Below, piece by piece: positions 44,240 to 55,465 of a stretch of 64,000 nt of DNA (position 1 is its first letter; each line of letters starts with the position of its first letter). The notes under the pieces were generated by a model, which ran no database searches, was not told the origin of the DNA, and was given only the letters and a program-made list of their open reading frames with translations. The DNA is from Stramonita haemastoma. Lineage: Eukaryota; Mollusca; Gastropoda; Neogastropoda; Muricidae. The DNA is taken from positions 80,053,157 to 80,117,156 of the forward strand of contig CM060316.1 in the NCBI GenBank assembly GCA_030674155.1. Reading direction: 5' to 3'. The position numbers and the translations under genes were made by a program.

Positions 44240-44301
<62 letters not shown>
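44180..44301. repeat. (CT)n, (CACAGA)n and (CA)n
   Basis: CT-rich 44179-44208, CACAGACA to 44240, pure CA to 44301. Confidence 0.95.
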
Positions 44302-44304
<3 letters not shown>

Positions 44305-44369
44305 GCCTCCACATTGCTCAAAATGGTGCCTGGAGAGGCATCCAAATTGCCTTAAAATGCTAAAAATTG

Positions 44370-44450
44370 TTTTCGGCCCTGGACCCCCCAGCGGGGCTTT
44401 GCCCCTGCACCCCACCGGGGCCTAAGCGGCCCCTGGACCCCGGCTTACTT
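44370..44450. repeat. GC-rich block with internal inverted repeats
   Basis: GGCCCTGGACCCCCC, GCGGGGCTTTGCCCCTGC and CACCGGGGCCTAAGCGGCCC followed by CTGGACCCCGG. GGGGC/GCCCC pairs give several short hairpins and CTGGACCCC occurs twice. It stands out sharply from the AT-rich surroundings. Confidence 0.6.
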
Positions 44451-45030
44451 TCCATTTTTTTCCCTCTGCCAATTCTATGTTCTGATCAGTTTAGGATCAC
44501 AAAAATGTAGAAAATAGGAAAGAATCCTCGATGAACAGATATACAGTCACTGAGATGTATTAGATTCACAAATATACCAATCTTGAGTACAAGTCGTGTT
44601 TGTGCACAAATCAGAGGTAAGGAGTAATTCACTTTATTCATGTATTTGGGCATTTTAAAGTAAATAAACACAGCCCAATATCAGATCAGAAAAAAAGAAA
44701 GAAAACAACAAAATTTAAAAATGATAAAGAATTCAGGAAATGCTGCTGTTGTGTATCATGCAAGTATTGCAAACAAGTTGCTTGTTGAGTTTTAGATCTA
44801 GGAGGCACTGTTTTCTGGATAAAGCAACATAATACTGAATTACTCATGAATAATTTCCATGTTACACAATACATAGCAAAAACAAAATGCACTTGAAGTC
44901 AGCCAGTTCTTATCTCAGTTAAGAACAAATATAGGGCAAAGAAAACTTGCAGGTATCAGACTATCTCTGACTTTCTCTTACCCATAAAAAATTCACACAG
45001 GCCCAGTCGCCATGTTGAACCGAAAGAGCC

Positions 45031-45033
<3 letters not shown>

Positions 45034-45092
<59 letters not shown>
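45034..45092. repeat. (GA)n array at the LINE 3' end
   Basis: GA dinucleotides that directly follow the LINE's terminal octamer repeats (on the - strand, CT after the tail). Confidence 0.95.
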
Positions 45093-45093
<1 letters not shown>

Positions 45094-48000
45094 GCTTCAA
45101 CGCTTCAACGCTTCAACAGTTTATTGTCATTGCCCAACTGGGCCTTTTGACAAGGGAGGTAACACCAGTACTACTTTGTGAGCGTTATACAAAAAGTGAA
45201 AAATGTGATCAGTATAATTAAGTTTGGAAAAAAGAAAGGATTCATTCATTACTAATCAACTAACATTAACACTGACGTCTATACAGTTGCAAATCACCTA
45301 GAACATACGAAGAAAGAAAAGAAAAATCAAACTGAAATGCAATAACAATATCCGATTCGACCATCCATTTAAATTACATGTGATTTTAACCTTTTTTGGA
45401 TTAGTTTACTTAAGAATATATAGCTCTTTAAATTGACTATATCATCACATATTGGATCAATTAGTACTGACATGGCTTTGTCTTAATTTTTGTGCCTCTG
45501 CGATAAACCTAGCTACACCTTTAATTACATGTTCATTATCAGACGACAAAATAGAAACAATATCTTGCACTTCTGTTGATTGTAGACATAGAAAATTACA
45601 TTTATTTCTTATGATTTCAAATGCTTTGCATTGAAACAAAAAATGAATTTCATCATCAACATTATGACCACATAATGGGCATGGTAACTGCATGGATGTC
45701 TCAGTCTGGAACCATCTTTTGTTAGCATTGAAACCCAATGTTCTTAACCGGAATCGAGCATAATTAATCCTATGCCATTTATCAGTAATTATTTTCAAAT
45801 ATTTTTCCGTTTGAAAGACAGTTTTAAAGGAAAAGAACCAGCTATATTTATTTTTACTTTCCATATCTGAGTGCCAGTTTTGTTTAAAAGAGCAAATAAG
45901 CCTATCTTTAAATTCCGAAAGAAACTGACGCTCATTACCTACTTCCTGAGACATCCACACAATCCCAAAGCCATGTTCCGACAAAACTCTTTTAACCTGA
46001 TAAGCCCAGTTCTCTTTACCCAATTCCATCTGTATAATCAACATTTCATACGACTGTCTGCATAAACGTGTTTGTGGAAGTTTCAACAACTTTAACCAAT
46101 ATTTAATACCTTTCACAAAAGTTCTTATATATAAAGGATATCTTCCTGTCTCTCCATAGAGTACAGTATTTGATGAATGTATTGGCACATTTAAAAAGCG
46201 TTTCATGGCGAATGTATGAACTTTTTCCATGTGTGTATTTACATATAATCCCCATATTTCTGCAGCGTATGTAAGTAAAGGTTCAATCTGTGTGTCAAAT
46301 AATTTCCAGAATAGGGAACAGTCTATCGATTTCAGCCTTCGTAATGTTTTTAGAATTTCTATTACACCTTTTTTCCCCTTCCTGCAAGATTCCTGCCATG
46401 CAAAATTTAGACTTAGCCTTGTTGAAAACATCATTCCTAAATATTTATACATATTAACTATTTTGACTTCAACATTACCGTAAAACCATTTTTCACGTAC
46501 TGATAAATGTCCACCCATTCGAAAAACAATAATGTTTGTTTTATCCATATTCACTGTTAAATCAAAACGAACAGCTTCCTGTTTTAAGATATTTAACTGA
46601 TGTTGTAAACCGATAACAGTCTCAGACAAAAGGATAATATCATCAGCAAAAAGTAATAAAAACACTTCAACTGCTCCTGGAATTATTTGAATGCCGTGTT
46701 TACCTTTTTTTGATAGCTCAATGGCTAGTTCATTTATAAAGAACGAAAACATTTGTGGGCTTAAAATACAACCCTGCTTCACTCCCTTGGGGCATTCAAA
46801 GAAATCAGAATATTCATTACCTGCACGCACACAGGCTAAAACAGAGCTATAAATAGATCTAAGGGCCGTATATAGTTTACCATTTACCCCGTTTTTTCGT
46901 AATACATGCCACAATATATTTCTATTTACCGAATCAAACGCCTTTCTAAAGTCCACAAAAGCAACATATAATTTTTTACTGGAAAGTAAATGTTTTTGAA
47001 CAAGAGAATAAAGAGTAAATATATGATCTACAGTGCTGTACTTTGCTCTAAAGCCCGCTTGCTCTTCAATTAATTTTTCTTCATTATCTGCCCATTGAGT
47101 TAATCTTTTATTTAGAATGTGAGTATAAAGTTTACTTAATATACTGGTTAGTGCTACTCCGCGATAGTTATCAGCATTATTTATATCACCTTTTTTAAAA
47201 ATTGGAATTATTACAGACTTGGCCCATTCTAAAGGGAAAGCACCACTTTCAAACAGATGGTTAAATAACTGAACAAGAAAAGTAATTACAGTGGAATTTG
47301 AGTATTTGAGCATTTCTCCAATTATTTTGTCAGGACCAGCACTTTTTCCTGTTTTTAAATGTTTAATGGCATCAAAAATCTCATTCTGAGTTATAGGATT
47401 GTTAAACAAAGGTTCAAACATTTCATCTTCTTGTAGCACATCCACATTCTCTTGTGTTTCTGCATAATTAAAGTCATTAAAAACCTTCAAAAAATGATCA
47501 TACCATTGTTGAATAGTTATATTGTTATAAACTAATGACTTACGATTGACAGATCTGATAACAGACCAGAATGTTTTGGAATCCTTAGAAGATTCTTTAA
47601 GTTTATCTAGTCTCTTTTCGTTAAAGTCTCTTTCTTTTGTTTTTCTTAAATTAATGTATTCTTTTCGTGCGGTGGTATACATTTGTCTTTTTTCTGTTTT
47701 ATCCTCATTTGTTTTACAACGTTGGAATCTTTTTAATAATCTCTTAACTTCTTGTTTCTTTTGTTCACATTCAGCATCAAACCAATCGTTACATTTTTTT
47801 CTACCTTTTCTAATTGTTCTAAACATGCATGCAGCAGCCCCACATAATGCTTTAACAAACTGATCTAAACTGTCATTCATGTCTGTGTTCAATAGTTGGG
47901 AAGCTGTTTGTATACTTTCTTGAAACTCTGCACTATCAAGCTCATGTTTATATACATCTACATAATCTTCTGACCATATTATTTTTTCCACACTCTCTTG

Positions 48001-48747
48001 TTTTCTACTCTCACTGTTAGTAACTTCATCATCCACTTTCCATGTTGTTTCAACTGGGAGGTGCCATGAATAAACACACTCCCCAATACATAAATCAAAA
48101 CATGATAATATTTGACAAGGAACAAGAAAATAATCAATAACACTGCATCCATTAGGAGACACAAAGGTATACTCCCCCTCTTTATCCCCTTCACAACAAC
48201 CATTCAGTATCCCCATATCAAACATAAAACATAGATCTAACAAGGATCTGCCAAAATTATTAACTGTATCATCCTTAGAGGCACGCACACAAAGTTCATC
48301 ATTCACACTATCATATTCAACATCATCCAAATAATTTGACATAACTTCAAGGTCGGCTTGTGCTTGACCTGTCCTGGCATTCAAATCTCCTATAATCATG
48401 AAATGAAAATCATCTTTTTGAAAATATTGCAGTAAGGCTTCCTCTAATAATAAAACACCATCCTTAATTAGCTTTTCATTGTAAATAGGACCACCTTCTG
48501 GTACGACATAGCATGCTATCAAAATAATATCTTTATCTAAATTGAAAATACATTTGTTGATTCTTATAGCAATAGTGTTGTCACACTCTATTTTAATTTC
48601 TTCTACAAAATTTTCTAAAGTCTTTCTTACTAATAAAAGCACTCCTCCAGAATTTCTACCATGATGTGAGAGTTTTTGAGCAGGAACATGAAACTTCATA
48701 AAATCAAGAAAAACACCACTGTAATCAAAATTACAATCAAGAAAAGT
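45093..48747 (-). mobile_element. Non-LTR retrotransposon (LINE), 5'-truncated, with long intact ORF2
   Basis: Unit holding the 1080-codon ORF at 45457-48699 plus a 3' UTR that ends in three copies of the octamer CGCTTCAA (45093-45116 on the + strand). The 5' side is cut at a (GA)n array (48747-48817); the frame is still open for about 15 codons upstream of the first Met and runs into the array, so the endonuclease N-terminus is missing. It lies in the 20.5-kb intron, antisense to the polycystin-like gene. Confidence 0.9.
45457..48699 (-). CDS. LINE ORF2: endonuclease (partial) and reverse transcriptase
   Basis: 1080 residues without a stop. The APE-type endonuclease C-terminal half shows GDLNARTG (about 104-111), SVIDYFLVP (186-194) and YSWHLPV (210-216), where the usual S-D-H has Trp in place of Asp. 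The RT spans about 430-760: KTGKSAGPDKIIGEML, IPIFKKGDINNADNYRGVAL, FVDFRKAFDSVN (Asp at 583), GVKQGCILSP and the catalytic LFADDIILLS (684-688). A cysteine-rich end CPLCGHNVDDEIHFLFQC lies near residue 1010. GVKQGC separates it from the jockey/CR1-type copies, which have GVPQGS. The ORF is recent enough to have kept its frame, but a missing N-terminus and the altered SDH make it unlikely to be active alone. Confidence 0.93.
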   Translation of the reverse strand: MKFHVPAQKLSHHGRNSGGVLLLVRKTLENFVEEIKIECDNTIAIRINKCIFNLDKDIILIACYVVPEGGPIYNEKLIKDGVLLLEEALLQYFQKDDFHFMIIGDLNARTGQAQADLEVMSNYLDDVEYDSVNDELCVRASKDDTVNNFGRSLLDLCFMFDMGILNGCCEGDKEGEYTFVSPNGCSVIDYFLVPCQILSCFDLCIGECVYSWHLPVETTWKVDDEVTNSESRKQESVEKIIWSEDYVDVYKHELDSAEFQESIQTASQLLNTDMNDSLDQFVKALCGAAACMFRTIRKGRKKCNDWFDAECEQKKQEVKRLLKRFQRCKTNEDKTEKRQMYTTARKEYINLRKTKERDFNEKRLDKLKESSKDSKTFWSVIRSVNRKSLVYNNITIQQWYDHFLKVFNDFNYAETQENVDVLQEDEMFEPLFNNPITQNEIFDAIKHLKTGKSAGPDKIIGEMLKYSNSTVITFLVQLFNHLFESGAFPLEWAKSVIIPIFKKGDINNADNYRGVALTSILSKLYTHILNKRLTQWADNEEKLIEEQAGFRAKYSTVDHIFTLYSLVQKHLLSSKKLYVAFVDFRKAFDSVNRNILWHVLRKNGVNGKLYTALRSIYSSVLACVRAGNEYSDFFECPKGVKQGCILSPQMFSFFINELAIELSKKGKHGIQIIPGAVEVFLLLFADDIILLSETVIGLQHQLNILKQEAVRFDLTVNMDKTNIIVFRMGGHLSVREKWFYGNVEVKIVNMYKYLGMMFSTRLSLNFAWQESCRKGKKGVIEILKTLRRLKSIDCSLFWKLFDTQIEPLLTYAAEIWGLYVNTHMEKVHTFAMKRFLNVPIHSSNTVLYGETGRYPLYIRTFVKGIKYWLKLLKLPQTRLCRQSYEMLIIQMELGKENWAYQVKRVLSEHGFGIVWMSQEVGNERQFLSEFKDRLICSFKQNWHSDMESKNKYSWFFSFKTVFQTEKYLKIITDKWHRINYARFRLRTLGFNANKRWFQTETSMQLPCPLCGHNVDDEIHFLFQCKAFEIIRNKCNFLCLQSTEVQDIVSILSSDNEHVIKGVARFIAEAQKLRQSHVSTN

Positions 48748-48748
48748 G

Positions 48749-48817
<69 letters not shown>
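48747..48817. repeat. (GA)n array at the LINE 5' break
   Basis: GA dinucleotides with one AGAAGAG break, starting exactly where LINE homology ends. Confidence 0.95.
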
Positions 48818-48818
<1 letters not shown>

Positions 48819-49110
48819 ACGCATTAATTGCCGAGTAATATAAACATCTTGGGATTTTTGGTTCCTCTACTGTATTGTGAATACTCTTTTATTTTTTTTT
48901 TATTTTTGTGCTATCCATTCTGTTTTGATTTCTGTTGTAAGTATTTTTCACACGCCCACATCTGCAAGCATTGGTTTTGTCAAATTTTATGTACCCCTTG
49001 GTGGAGGGGGGGGGGAGGTTCTTGAAATAAAATCTTGAAATCTTGAGGGGGGTTATTCCAGTTGAATGGACCAGAAGTAGAGAAAAAGAGGTGGCAAACA
49101 GTATTGAGGG
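48818..49110. other. Intronic AT/T-rich sequence
   Basis: No coding or repeat family recognised; a GGGGGGGGG run at about 49009 and AAATCTTGAAATCTTGAG near 49030. Confidence 0.45.
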
Positions 49111-49114
49111 TTTT

Positions 49115-49478
49115 TGTGTTTTTATTCTGTTATAGTTGTCGTTTTATCGTACTCTGGCTAGAGCTCAAGGTTCATCAATGGTGAGATTGTTCATATGCAC
49201 CGTTTTTTGTCCACCATGAAGGTAACCGCATTTTAACTTTGGGGATGTATCATGGATGTCTTTGTGGTTCCTTGACCCACCAAATACTGATATGAATGAC
49301 CAGGTCTTCAGCATGCATAATAGTTAGACACCGGTAGGTCTACACTTGAAGTGAACTTTGGAGATGGAAACAAATGTTCTGCCCTTGATTCAACAGACTC
49401 CTTTGAGATTCGAACCCACGACTTTATGGACCCGTCGGATTGAAGTCAAATGGTCTTAGCCACTCGGCTATGGCGTTC
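49115..49478 (-). mobile_element. tRNA-derived SINE, Leu/Ser-like head
   Basis: On the reverse strand 49478-49395 reads GCCATAGCCGAGTGGCTAAG (A box) and GTCGTGGGTTCGAATCTC (B box), with a tRNA-like length between, followed by about 270 bases of body to AACAGAATAAAAACACAAA. Only one copy is seen in the window, so the family end is approximate. Confidence 0.65.
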
Positions 49479-49689
49479 GTCAGTAGTTTGTTTGAATCTG
49501 GGTGTTTGAAAGCACACAGTATCTGAAGCTGAACAAAGAGAACGGGATGGAGTGTACAGTTGAAGACTGTGACAGAGTGGGTGCAGATTTGTGCAGACCT
49601 TTGAATCAGAGTACTAATCCTATGCTTCCTATTTTTGTGAGACAGGCAGGCAGAGAAGAGATGGCAAAAACAGATTGATGTGTTCAAGC

Positions 49690-50745
49690 CATTCTCTTCT
49701 TAAAACTTATCCAGCCGTAGAGTTTTGTATGCGTTGAAGGGAGGGGATGGATGATGCTGGTCGACCAGCTAAAAGAGAATTACAATAGTCTAAACGTGAA
49801 AGAATGAATGATGTGACTAGCTTGTATGGTTTTTTTTAGTAGATAGATACTTGCAAATTGCGTTTATGCTCTGTAATTGATGGTAGCAGGACTGATAAAC
49901 CCCTGATCAAATCCAAGGGTTGTCACATTGTCTGTTTTTTTAGATCTCAGATTAAAACTTTGCAACTATATACAGAATAAAACAGGGTTTAAAAACCAAC
50001 TCTACGGACGTTTCTTATATCAACACCCACGTCTGGGTGGTGAGTTTTTCACAGAGACTATGGTGAAGATAAAAGTAAAGGTAGAGGTGCCCCATCACCA
50101 ATGTAGTCGTAGGGGAGCAAGACATCAGAGACTTCAGCTTCTCCAGGGACCAGCAATATGAGGACGGCGCCCATCTCTTCCTCCCAAAATTTACCTTCCC
50201 CAATCCTATAGAGGCAGGTATCCATGGACAGCTGTGTGAACTGAGGGACTGTGCTAAAGCCAATGTGCGCAAACTGTCACCCATCCACTCGGTAACCACA
50301 CTTTATGCTGCTTAAACTTAACTAAGGGAAAGCGAGTGCTCTGACCAGTGAGCTACCCCGTCCCGTGTGGTGTTAATAACAACATCTAAAACCGCCACGG
50401 TGCTTAACAGAGAAACATGACATGATTGCCCAATTCTTTTGAAGATGCTGTGATGGAGAAAACTTTAAGCTTGGTCCCTATGGCATGGCTTTGGTTTTTA
50501 TCAGCATTTAGCTGCAACTTGTGCTGAACCATCCATTTTTAATACCGTGAGGATATTGAGACCTACGTGTTAATAGAGAAAGCACGTTTTCAAGAGAACT
50601 ACTGCAGAGAAGCTGATTATCATCAGCGTAGAAATGATCGATGCATGACGGCATATTGTATATTATGAAACCTGAGTAGTATAGAGAGTGACGAGAAGAG
50701 GTGTCAGAACTGATGCTTATCGGATTCCACATTCCATTTTGATAT
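49690..50745 (-). mobile_element. CR1-like LINE fragment interrupted by a SINE
   Basis: 50500-50735 codes for HFYADDNQLLCSS (catalytic YADD box) and, below it, LQLNADKN. 49690-49860 codes for FRLDYCNSLLAGRPASSIPS and LQRIQNS, the C-terminal block of the same type. The segment between carries the family D SINE at 50072-50366. All parts are short and frame-broken. Confidence 0.7.
50072..50366 (-). mobile_element. SINE family D, full copy
   Basis: Reverse-strand head GGGGTAGCTCACTGGTCAGA, 5S-like AGTGGATGGGTGACAG, then CTGTCCATGGATACCTGC and GAAGCTGAAGTCTCTGATGT, ending at GGGGCACCTCTACCTTTAC. Inserted between two LINE pieces. Confidence 0.78.
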
Positions 50746-50779
50746 GTTTTGACTATTTGTTCCTTACATTAACAAGTTT

Positions 50780-51080
50780 CCTCCACTCCTAGCAATCTTC
50801 AGCTCTCTGTAGCTAGTCGTTCCACTCAAGGCCAGTCCCCTCTCTGCTGTTTGCCCATCCTTTTTCCTTACCTCTTCGTTTTCCTCTTTCTACTATTCCC
50901 TGTAGGACAGTCTTGGCCAGTCTAGATGTTCGTGCGACGTGCCTGTACCATTTAAGCTTTGTTTGAGTTTGAGAGCTCTTCATATATGGCCCAAAATCAA
51001 AACAATGACCTACAGTTCTATGGAAGACGGATGAGTTTTTTTTATCATTGACGAGTGTGCAGTGTATTATACTCTTTGAG
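50780..51080 (-). mobile_element. RTE-like LINE C-terminal fragment
   Basis: Codes for KLKWYRHVARTSRLAKTVLQ and GTGLEWND, matching the tail of the element at 846-1410 (LKWHRHVT, GLAKTILQGTVQ, TGLEFN). It ends about 40 bases before exon 7. Confidence 0.75.
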
Positions 51081-51121
51081 AACAAGCATGTAACTTTTTT
51101 TTCTGTTTTGTCTCCTTTCAG

Positions 51122-51442
51122 ATTTCAGCGGCAAACGCAGCAGGCACGGAGACCGTGACTGTCAAAGTGGTTATCCGAGGCACGGTAGACGACATACAGA
51201 TGATAGTTCCTGAGTTCGTTCTCTTCGACTTCCCCTACCCAGTGGTCAACGTGTCTTTTGACATTCCCCTAAATGGTTCTTGGTTTAAGCCCCGCTTCAA
51301 CCGCACATACGTAACTTTTAAACATTTCATGCATCCGACCATGACCCACAAGTTGACTCTGGGCAAAAATTATTCTACTCCATACAGCCGGGAAGGCGTG
51401 TTCAACATTACCGCGCTTGTCTTTAATCAAATGTACAATAAG
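51122..51442 (+). CDS. Polycystin-1-like gene, exon 7 (end of PKD repeat 4, PKD repeat 5)
   Basis: Acceptor CTCCTTTCAG and donor AATAAG|GTAAGG, phase 0/0, 107 codons. It starts with ISAANAAGTETVTVKVVIRG, the final strand of repeat 4 plus linker, so it completes the exon at 30380 across a 20.5-kb intron. It continues with repeat 5 (FVLFDFPYPVVNVSFDIP, NGSWFKPRFNRT, SREGVFNITALV). Sequons NVS, NGS, NRT, NYS and NIT. No stops or frame breaks. Confidence 0.86.
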
Positions 51443-51599
51443 GTAAGGGAACAGACCTTTTCCGGCATTATTTCTGTGACTTTACGTTCAGTTGGAGTAT
51501 GTTTATAAAACTGTTCACATTTCGAAGATGTAGCGCTTGCCTCAAATTGCGCATATATTGATGCAAGTGGGTTTTTTTTTTTGCAGTTTCAACAGCAAA

Positions 51600-51780
51600 A
51601 CTAGTGCCAATAGTAGCAGCAGTTGTGATGGCAGTGGTGACTATGGTGATGGTGACTGTGGTGGAGGCAGTGGTAGTACTGATGGTAGCACGAGAAGCGA
51701 CAATTGCACTAGTAGCAAGTGTTGGTGATGGTAGCAGTAATAGTAGCAGCAGAAGCAGAGGAACTAGTCCCAGGAACACC
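51600..51780. repeat. Degenerate GTGATGG/GTAGCA repeat
   Basis: Imperfect trinucleotide-like GTA/GCA/GTG units that lead into the 36-bp minisatellite. Confidence 0.7.
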
Positions 51781-51784
51781 AGCA

Positions 51785-52570
51785 TTAATACCACAAGAAG
51801 AAGAAGCACTAACACCATCACCAGTACAACTAGTAAAAGAAGCATTAGTACCAACACCAGTAGAACTAGTAAAAGAAGCATTAGTACCAACACCAGTAGA
51901 ACTAGTAAAAGAAGCACTAACACCATCACCAGTAGAACTAGTAAAAGAAGCATTAGTACCAACACCAGTAGAACTAGTAAAAGAAGCACTAACACCATCA
52001 CCATAGAACTAGTAAGAAGCATTAGTACCAACACCAGTAGAACTAGTAAAAGAAGCATTAGTACCAACACCAGTAGAACTAGTAAAAGAAGCATTAGTAC
52101 CAACACCAGTAGAACTAGTAAAAGAAGCATTAGTACCAACACAGTAGAACTAGTAAAAGAAGCATTAGTACCAACACCAGTAGAACTAGTAAAAGAAGCA
52201 TTAGTACCAACACCAGTAGAACTAGTAAAAGAAGCATTAGTACCAACACCAGTAGAACTAGTAAAAGAAGCATAAGTACCAACACCAGTAGAACTAGTAA
52301 AAGAAGCATAACCAACACCAGTAGAACTAGTAAAAGAAGCACTAACACCATCACCAGTAGAACTAGTAAAAGAAGCACTTAGAACATACCAACAGTAGAA
52401 CTAGTAAAAGAAGCACTAACACCAGTCACAGTAGAAACTACGTATAAAGAAGCACACACCACACCAGTAAACTAGTAAAGAAGCACTAACACCATCACCA
52501 GTAGAACTAGTAAAAGAAGCACTAAACACACCAGTAGAACTAGTAAAAGAAGCAATAACACCAACACCTG
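51785..52570. repeat. 36-bp minisatellite, about 20 copies
   Basis: Unit core ACTAGTAAAAGAAGCATTAG with TACCAACACCAGTAGA. Each unit contains ACTAGT. Two variants alternate: one with ATTAGTACCAACACCA and one with ACTAACACCATCACCA. As 36 is a multiple of three, long frames are open on both strands (VELVKEALVPTP on +, leucine/valine-rich on -). It degrades after 52370 with small deletions. Non-coding by position: inside the intron after exon 7 with no splice sites supported. Confidence 0.93.
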
Positions 52571-53975
52571 TAGAACTGCAGATAAAAAACATGTAGCACC
52601 AACACCAGTAACACCAGCAGAAGAAAGGCACTAAAACCAACACCAACACGATAACACCAACATCAACACCAGTAACACCGACGGAGAAGCAGTAACACAA
52701 CACCAGTGACACCAACACCACTAACACAACATCAACGAGCAGAAACCAACACAGTGACACCAACACCAGTAACACCAACATCAACGCAGTAACACCAACA
52801 TCAACGCAGTAACACCAACACCAGTAACACCAACACCACTAACACCAACACCACTAACACCAACACCACTAACACTAACATCAACATTAGTAACACCAAA
52901 CACCAACACCAGTAAAACCAACACAGTAACACCAACACCAGTAACACCAACACCACTAACACCAACACCACTAACACCAACACCAGTAACACTAACATCA
53001 ACACCAGTAATACTAACACCAACACCACTGACACCAACCCCACTAACACCAACACCTCTAGCACCAACACCACTAACAACAACACCGACACCAATAACAC
53101 CAACACCAGTAACACCAACAAGAGAAGCACTAACACAGAAACACCAACACCAGTAACACCAACACCAGTAACACCAACACCACTAACACCAACACCTGTA
53201 ACACCAACACGACTAACACCAGTAACACCAACACAAAGACCACTAACACCAACACCAGTAACACCAACACCAGTAACACCAACACCAGTAACACCAACGC
53301 CAGTAACACCAACACCAGTAACACCAACACCAGTAACACCAACACCAGTAACACCAACAGGAGAAGCAGTAACAATAACAGAAACACCAACAACACCAAT
53401 ATCAACAACAGTAACACCAACAGGAGAGGCAGTGACACCAACACCAACAACACTAACGCCATCACCAACACCACCAATACCAAAACCAATACCAGTAACA
53501 CCAACACCAGTAACACCAACACCAGTAACACCAACACCAGTAACACCAACACCAGTAACACCAACACCAGTAACACCAACAGGATAAGCAGTAACACTAA
53601 CACCAGTAACACCAACAGGATAAGCAGTAACACTAACACCAGTAACACCAACACTAACACCAGTAACACCAACACTGACACCAGTAACACCAAAACCAAT
53701 AACACCAACAGAAGACAAAGGAGAAAAAGAACGGAAGAAAAAACACCAACACCAGAAACACCAACACCAGTAACACCAACACCAGTAACACTAACACCAG
53801 TAACACCAACACCGGTAACACCAGTAACAACAACAACAACAACACACAATAATACCAACACCAACACCAGTGACACCAGCACCAGTAACACCAAAAGAAG
53901 AAGCAGTAACACCAACACCAACACCTGTAACATCAGTAGAAAAAAGCAAAAGCACCAACACCAACACCAGTACAA
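52571..53975. repeat. 15-bp minisatellite (GTAACACCAACACCA)n
   Basis: About 1.4 kb of GTAACACCAACACCA and variants (CTAACACCAACACCA, AACAGGAGAAGCAGT). The ACCAACACCAGTA portion is also the end of the 36-bp unit, so the two arrays share ancestry. The reverse strand reads as GVTGV repeats, a chance frame. Confidence 0.93.
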
Positions 53976-54062
53976 CCACCAGTAGCAGCAGCAGCAGCAG
54001 CGGCGGCACTTGCATGTGTGGTTGTACTAACGACAGCGACAGTATCAGCGGAGCCATAAATG

Positions 54063-54250
54063 CCCTGTCAAGTCAAAATCAAAGCCAAACCTCTATTTGC
54101 AAATGGTACACAGAATAAGCAGTGCAACTGCTTTTTTCATCCAGCCATCCATCTGAAAAGTATAATGATGATAACGGCAATATTACATACGCATACATAG
54201 AATAAAACAATCTTAAACAATAATAATCCATACAAATCTTTTTTTAAATA
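54063..54250 (-). mobile_element. LINE 3'-tail fragment (possible)
   Basis: GTCAAGTCAAAATCAAAGCC, TCTATTTGCAAATGG and GCTTTTTTCATCCAGCCATC resemble the 3' tail at 14537-14600. No coding sequence remains. Confidence 0.45.
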
Positions 54251-54344
54251 TACATCCACCCAAAAAAAATCTAACAAACAAGAAGAAAAACAGCAACAAT
54301 AGCAACAACAGCAACAACAGCAACAACAAATCCACAAAAAAAAA

Positions 54345-54422
54345 CACACGTACACACACACGCGCGCGCACACACACACACGCACGCACGCACGCACGCA
54401 CACACAAACACACACACACTCA

Positions 54423-54504
<82 letters not shown>

Positions 54505-54715
54505 CACACACACACACACACACACATACACACACACGCACCCTAACATGCGCGCACCCCCACCCCCCCACCCCCCCACACACACCCAACACACACCCTA
54601 ACGCACGCACCCCCCCACCCCCACCCCACCCACACACACACTAACGCGCGCGTACCCCCCCCCACACACACACACACACCACCACCACCACCACCACCAC
54701 CAAAAACAACAACAA
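54345..54715. repeat. CA, CACG, (CT)n and C-rich arrays
   Basis: CA/CG-rich 54345-54418, CT 54421-54502, CA and CCCCCAC tracts to 54660, CCA triplets to 54703. Confidence 0.95.
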
Positions 54716-54861
54716 CACTAACAAACATACACAAGAAAAATAATAACAACCAAAACAAATAAACAGCATTGAAGAACTAACAAAAGACAAAAAACTAGAC
54801 CTTTAATAATAAAAAAAAATCAACAACAACAAGACAGTGACAACAACAAAACAAAACAAAA

Positions 54862-55000
54862 CGCGCGCGAGCGCGAGGCCGGCGCACACACACACACACA
54901 ACACACACACACACAACATACATACATACATACATACATACATACATACATACATACATACATACATACATACATACATAATACATATACATACATACAG
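54862..55000. repeat. GCGC patch, (CA)n and (ATAC)n
   Basis: CGCGCGCGAGCGCGAGGCCGG at about 54862-54883, then CA to 54916, then CATA tetranucleotides to 54985. Confidence 0.93.
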
Positions 55001-55049
55001 ATAAAATTGATGTATAGTTTCCTTTTAAATCATCTAAACATTTACATGT

Positions 55050-55187
55050 TGGATCGGTGGTCTAGGTGGTAACGCGCCCTACCTAGAAAGCAAAAAGTCC
55101 GGGTCGGAGTGTGTGGTGGTTTGTACCCCGTTTGGGCCCAAAACTTTTCCCCCATCCATTAGACCCTGAGTGGTAGTCTAGGCGCTA

Positions 55188-55218
<31 letters not shown>

Positions 55219-55465
55219 CGTGTGTTACACATCACTATTTAGCGCACGTAAAAGAACCCACGGCAACAAAGGGGTTGACCCTGGCAAACTTCTGTAGAAA
55301 AAAAGCCACTCTGGATAGGGAAACAAATACAATTGCATGCAGGAAAAAGAAAAAAAATGGGTAGACGCTGTACTTTGTGGCGACGCGCTCTGCCCTGGGA
55401 GAGCAGCCCGAATTTCACACAGAGAAATCTGCTGTAACATGAAGTGGTACAAAATACAAATATAA
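55050..55465 (+). mobile_element. SINE family C, full copy
   Basis: Best copy of the family: A box TCGGTGGTCTAGGTGGTAAC, CGTTTGGGCCCAAAAC, core CGGATGAGACGATAAACCGA, TTTAGCGCACGTAAAAGAAC, CGACGCGCTCTGCCC and the end GAAATCTGCTGTAACATGAA with TGGTACAAA. Confidence 0.85.

Noticed and set aside
51600..53975. Long open frames on both strands reading as valine/leucine-rich or GVTGV-repeat proteins
   Set aside because: They are produced by minisatellite units of 36 and 15 bases, multiples of three. They are open in several frames at once and have no splice signals or other protein-like sequence.
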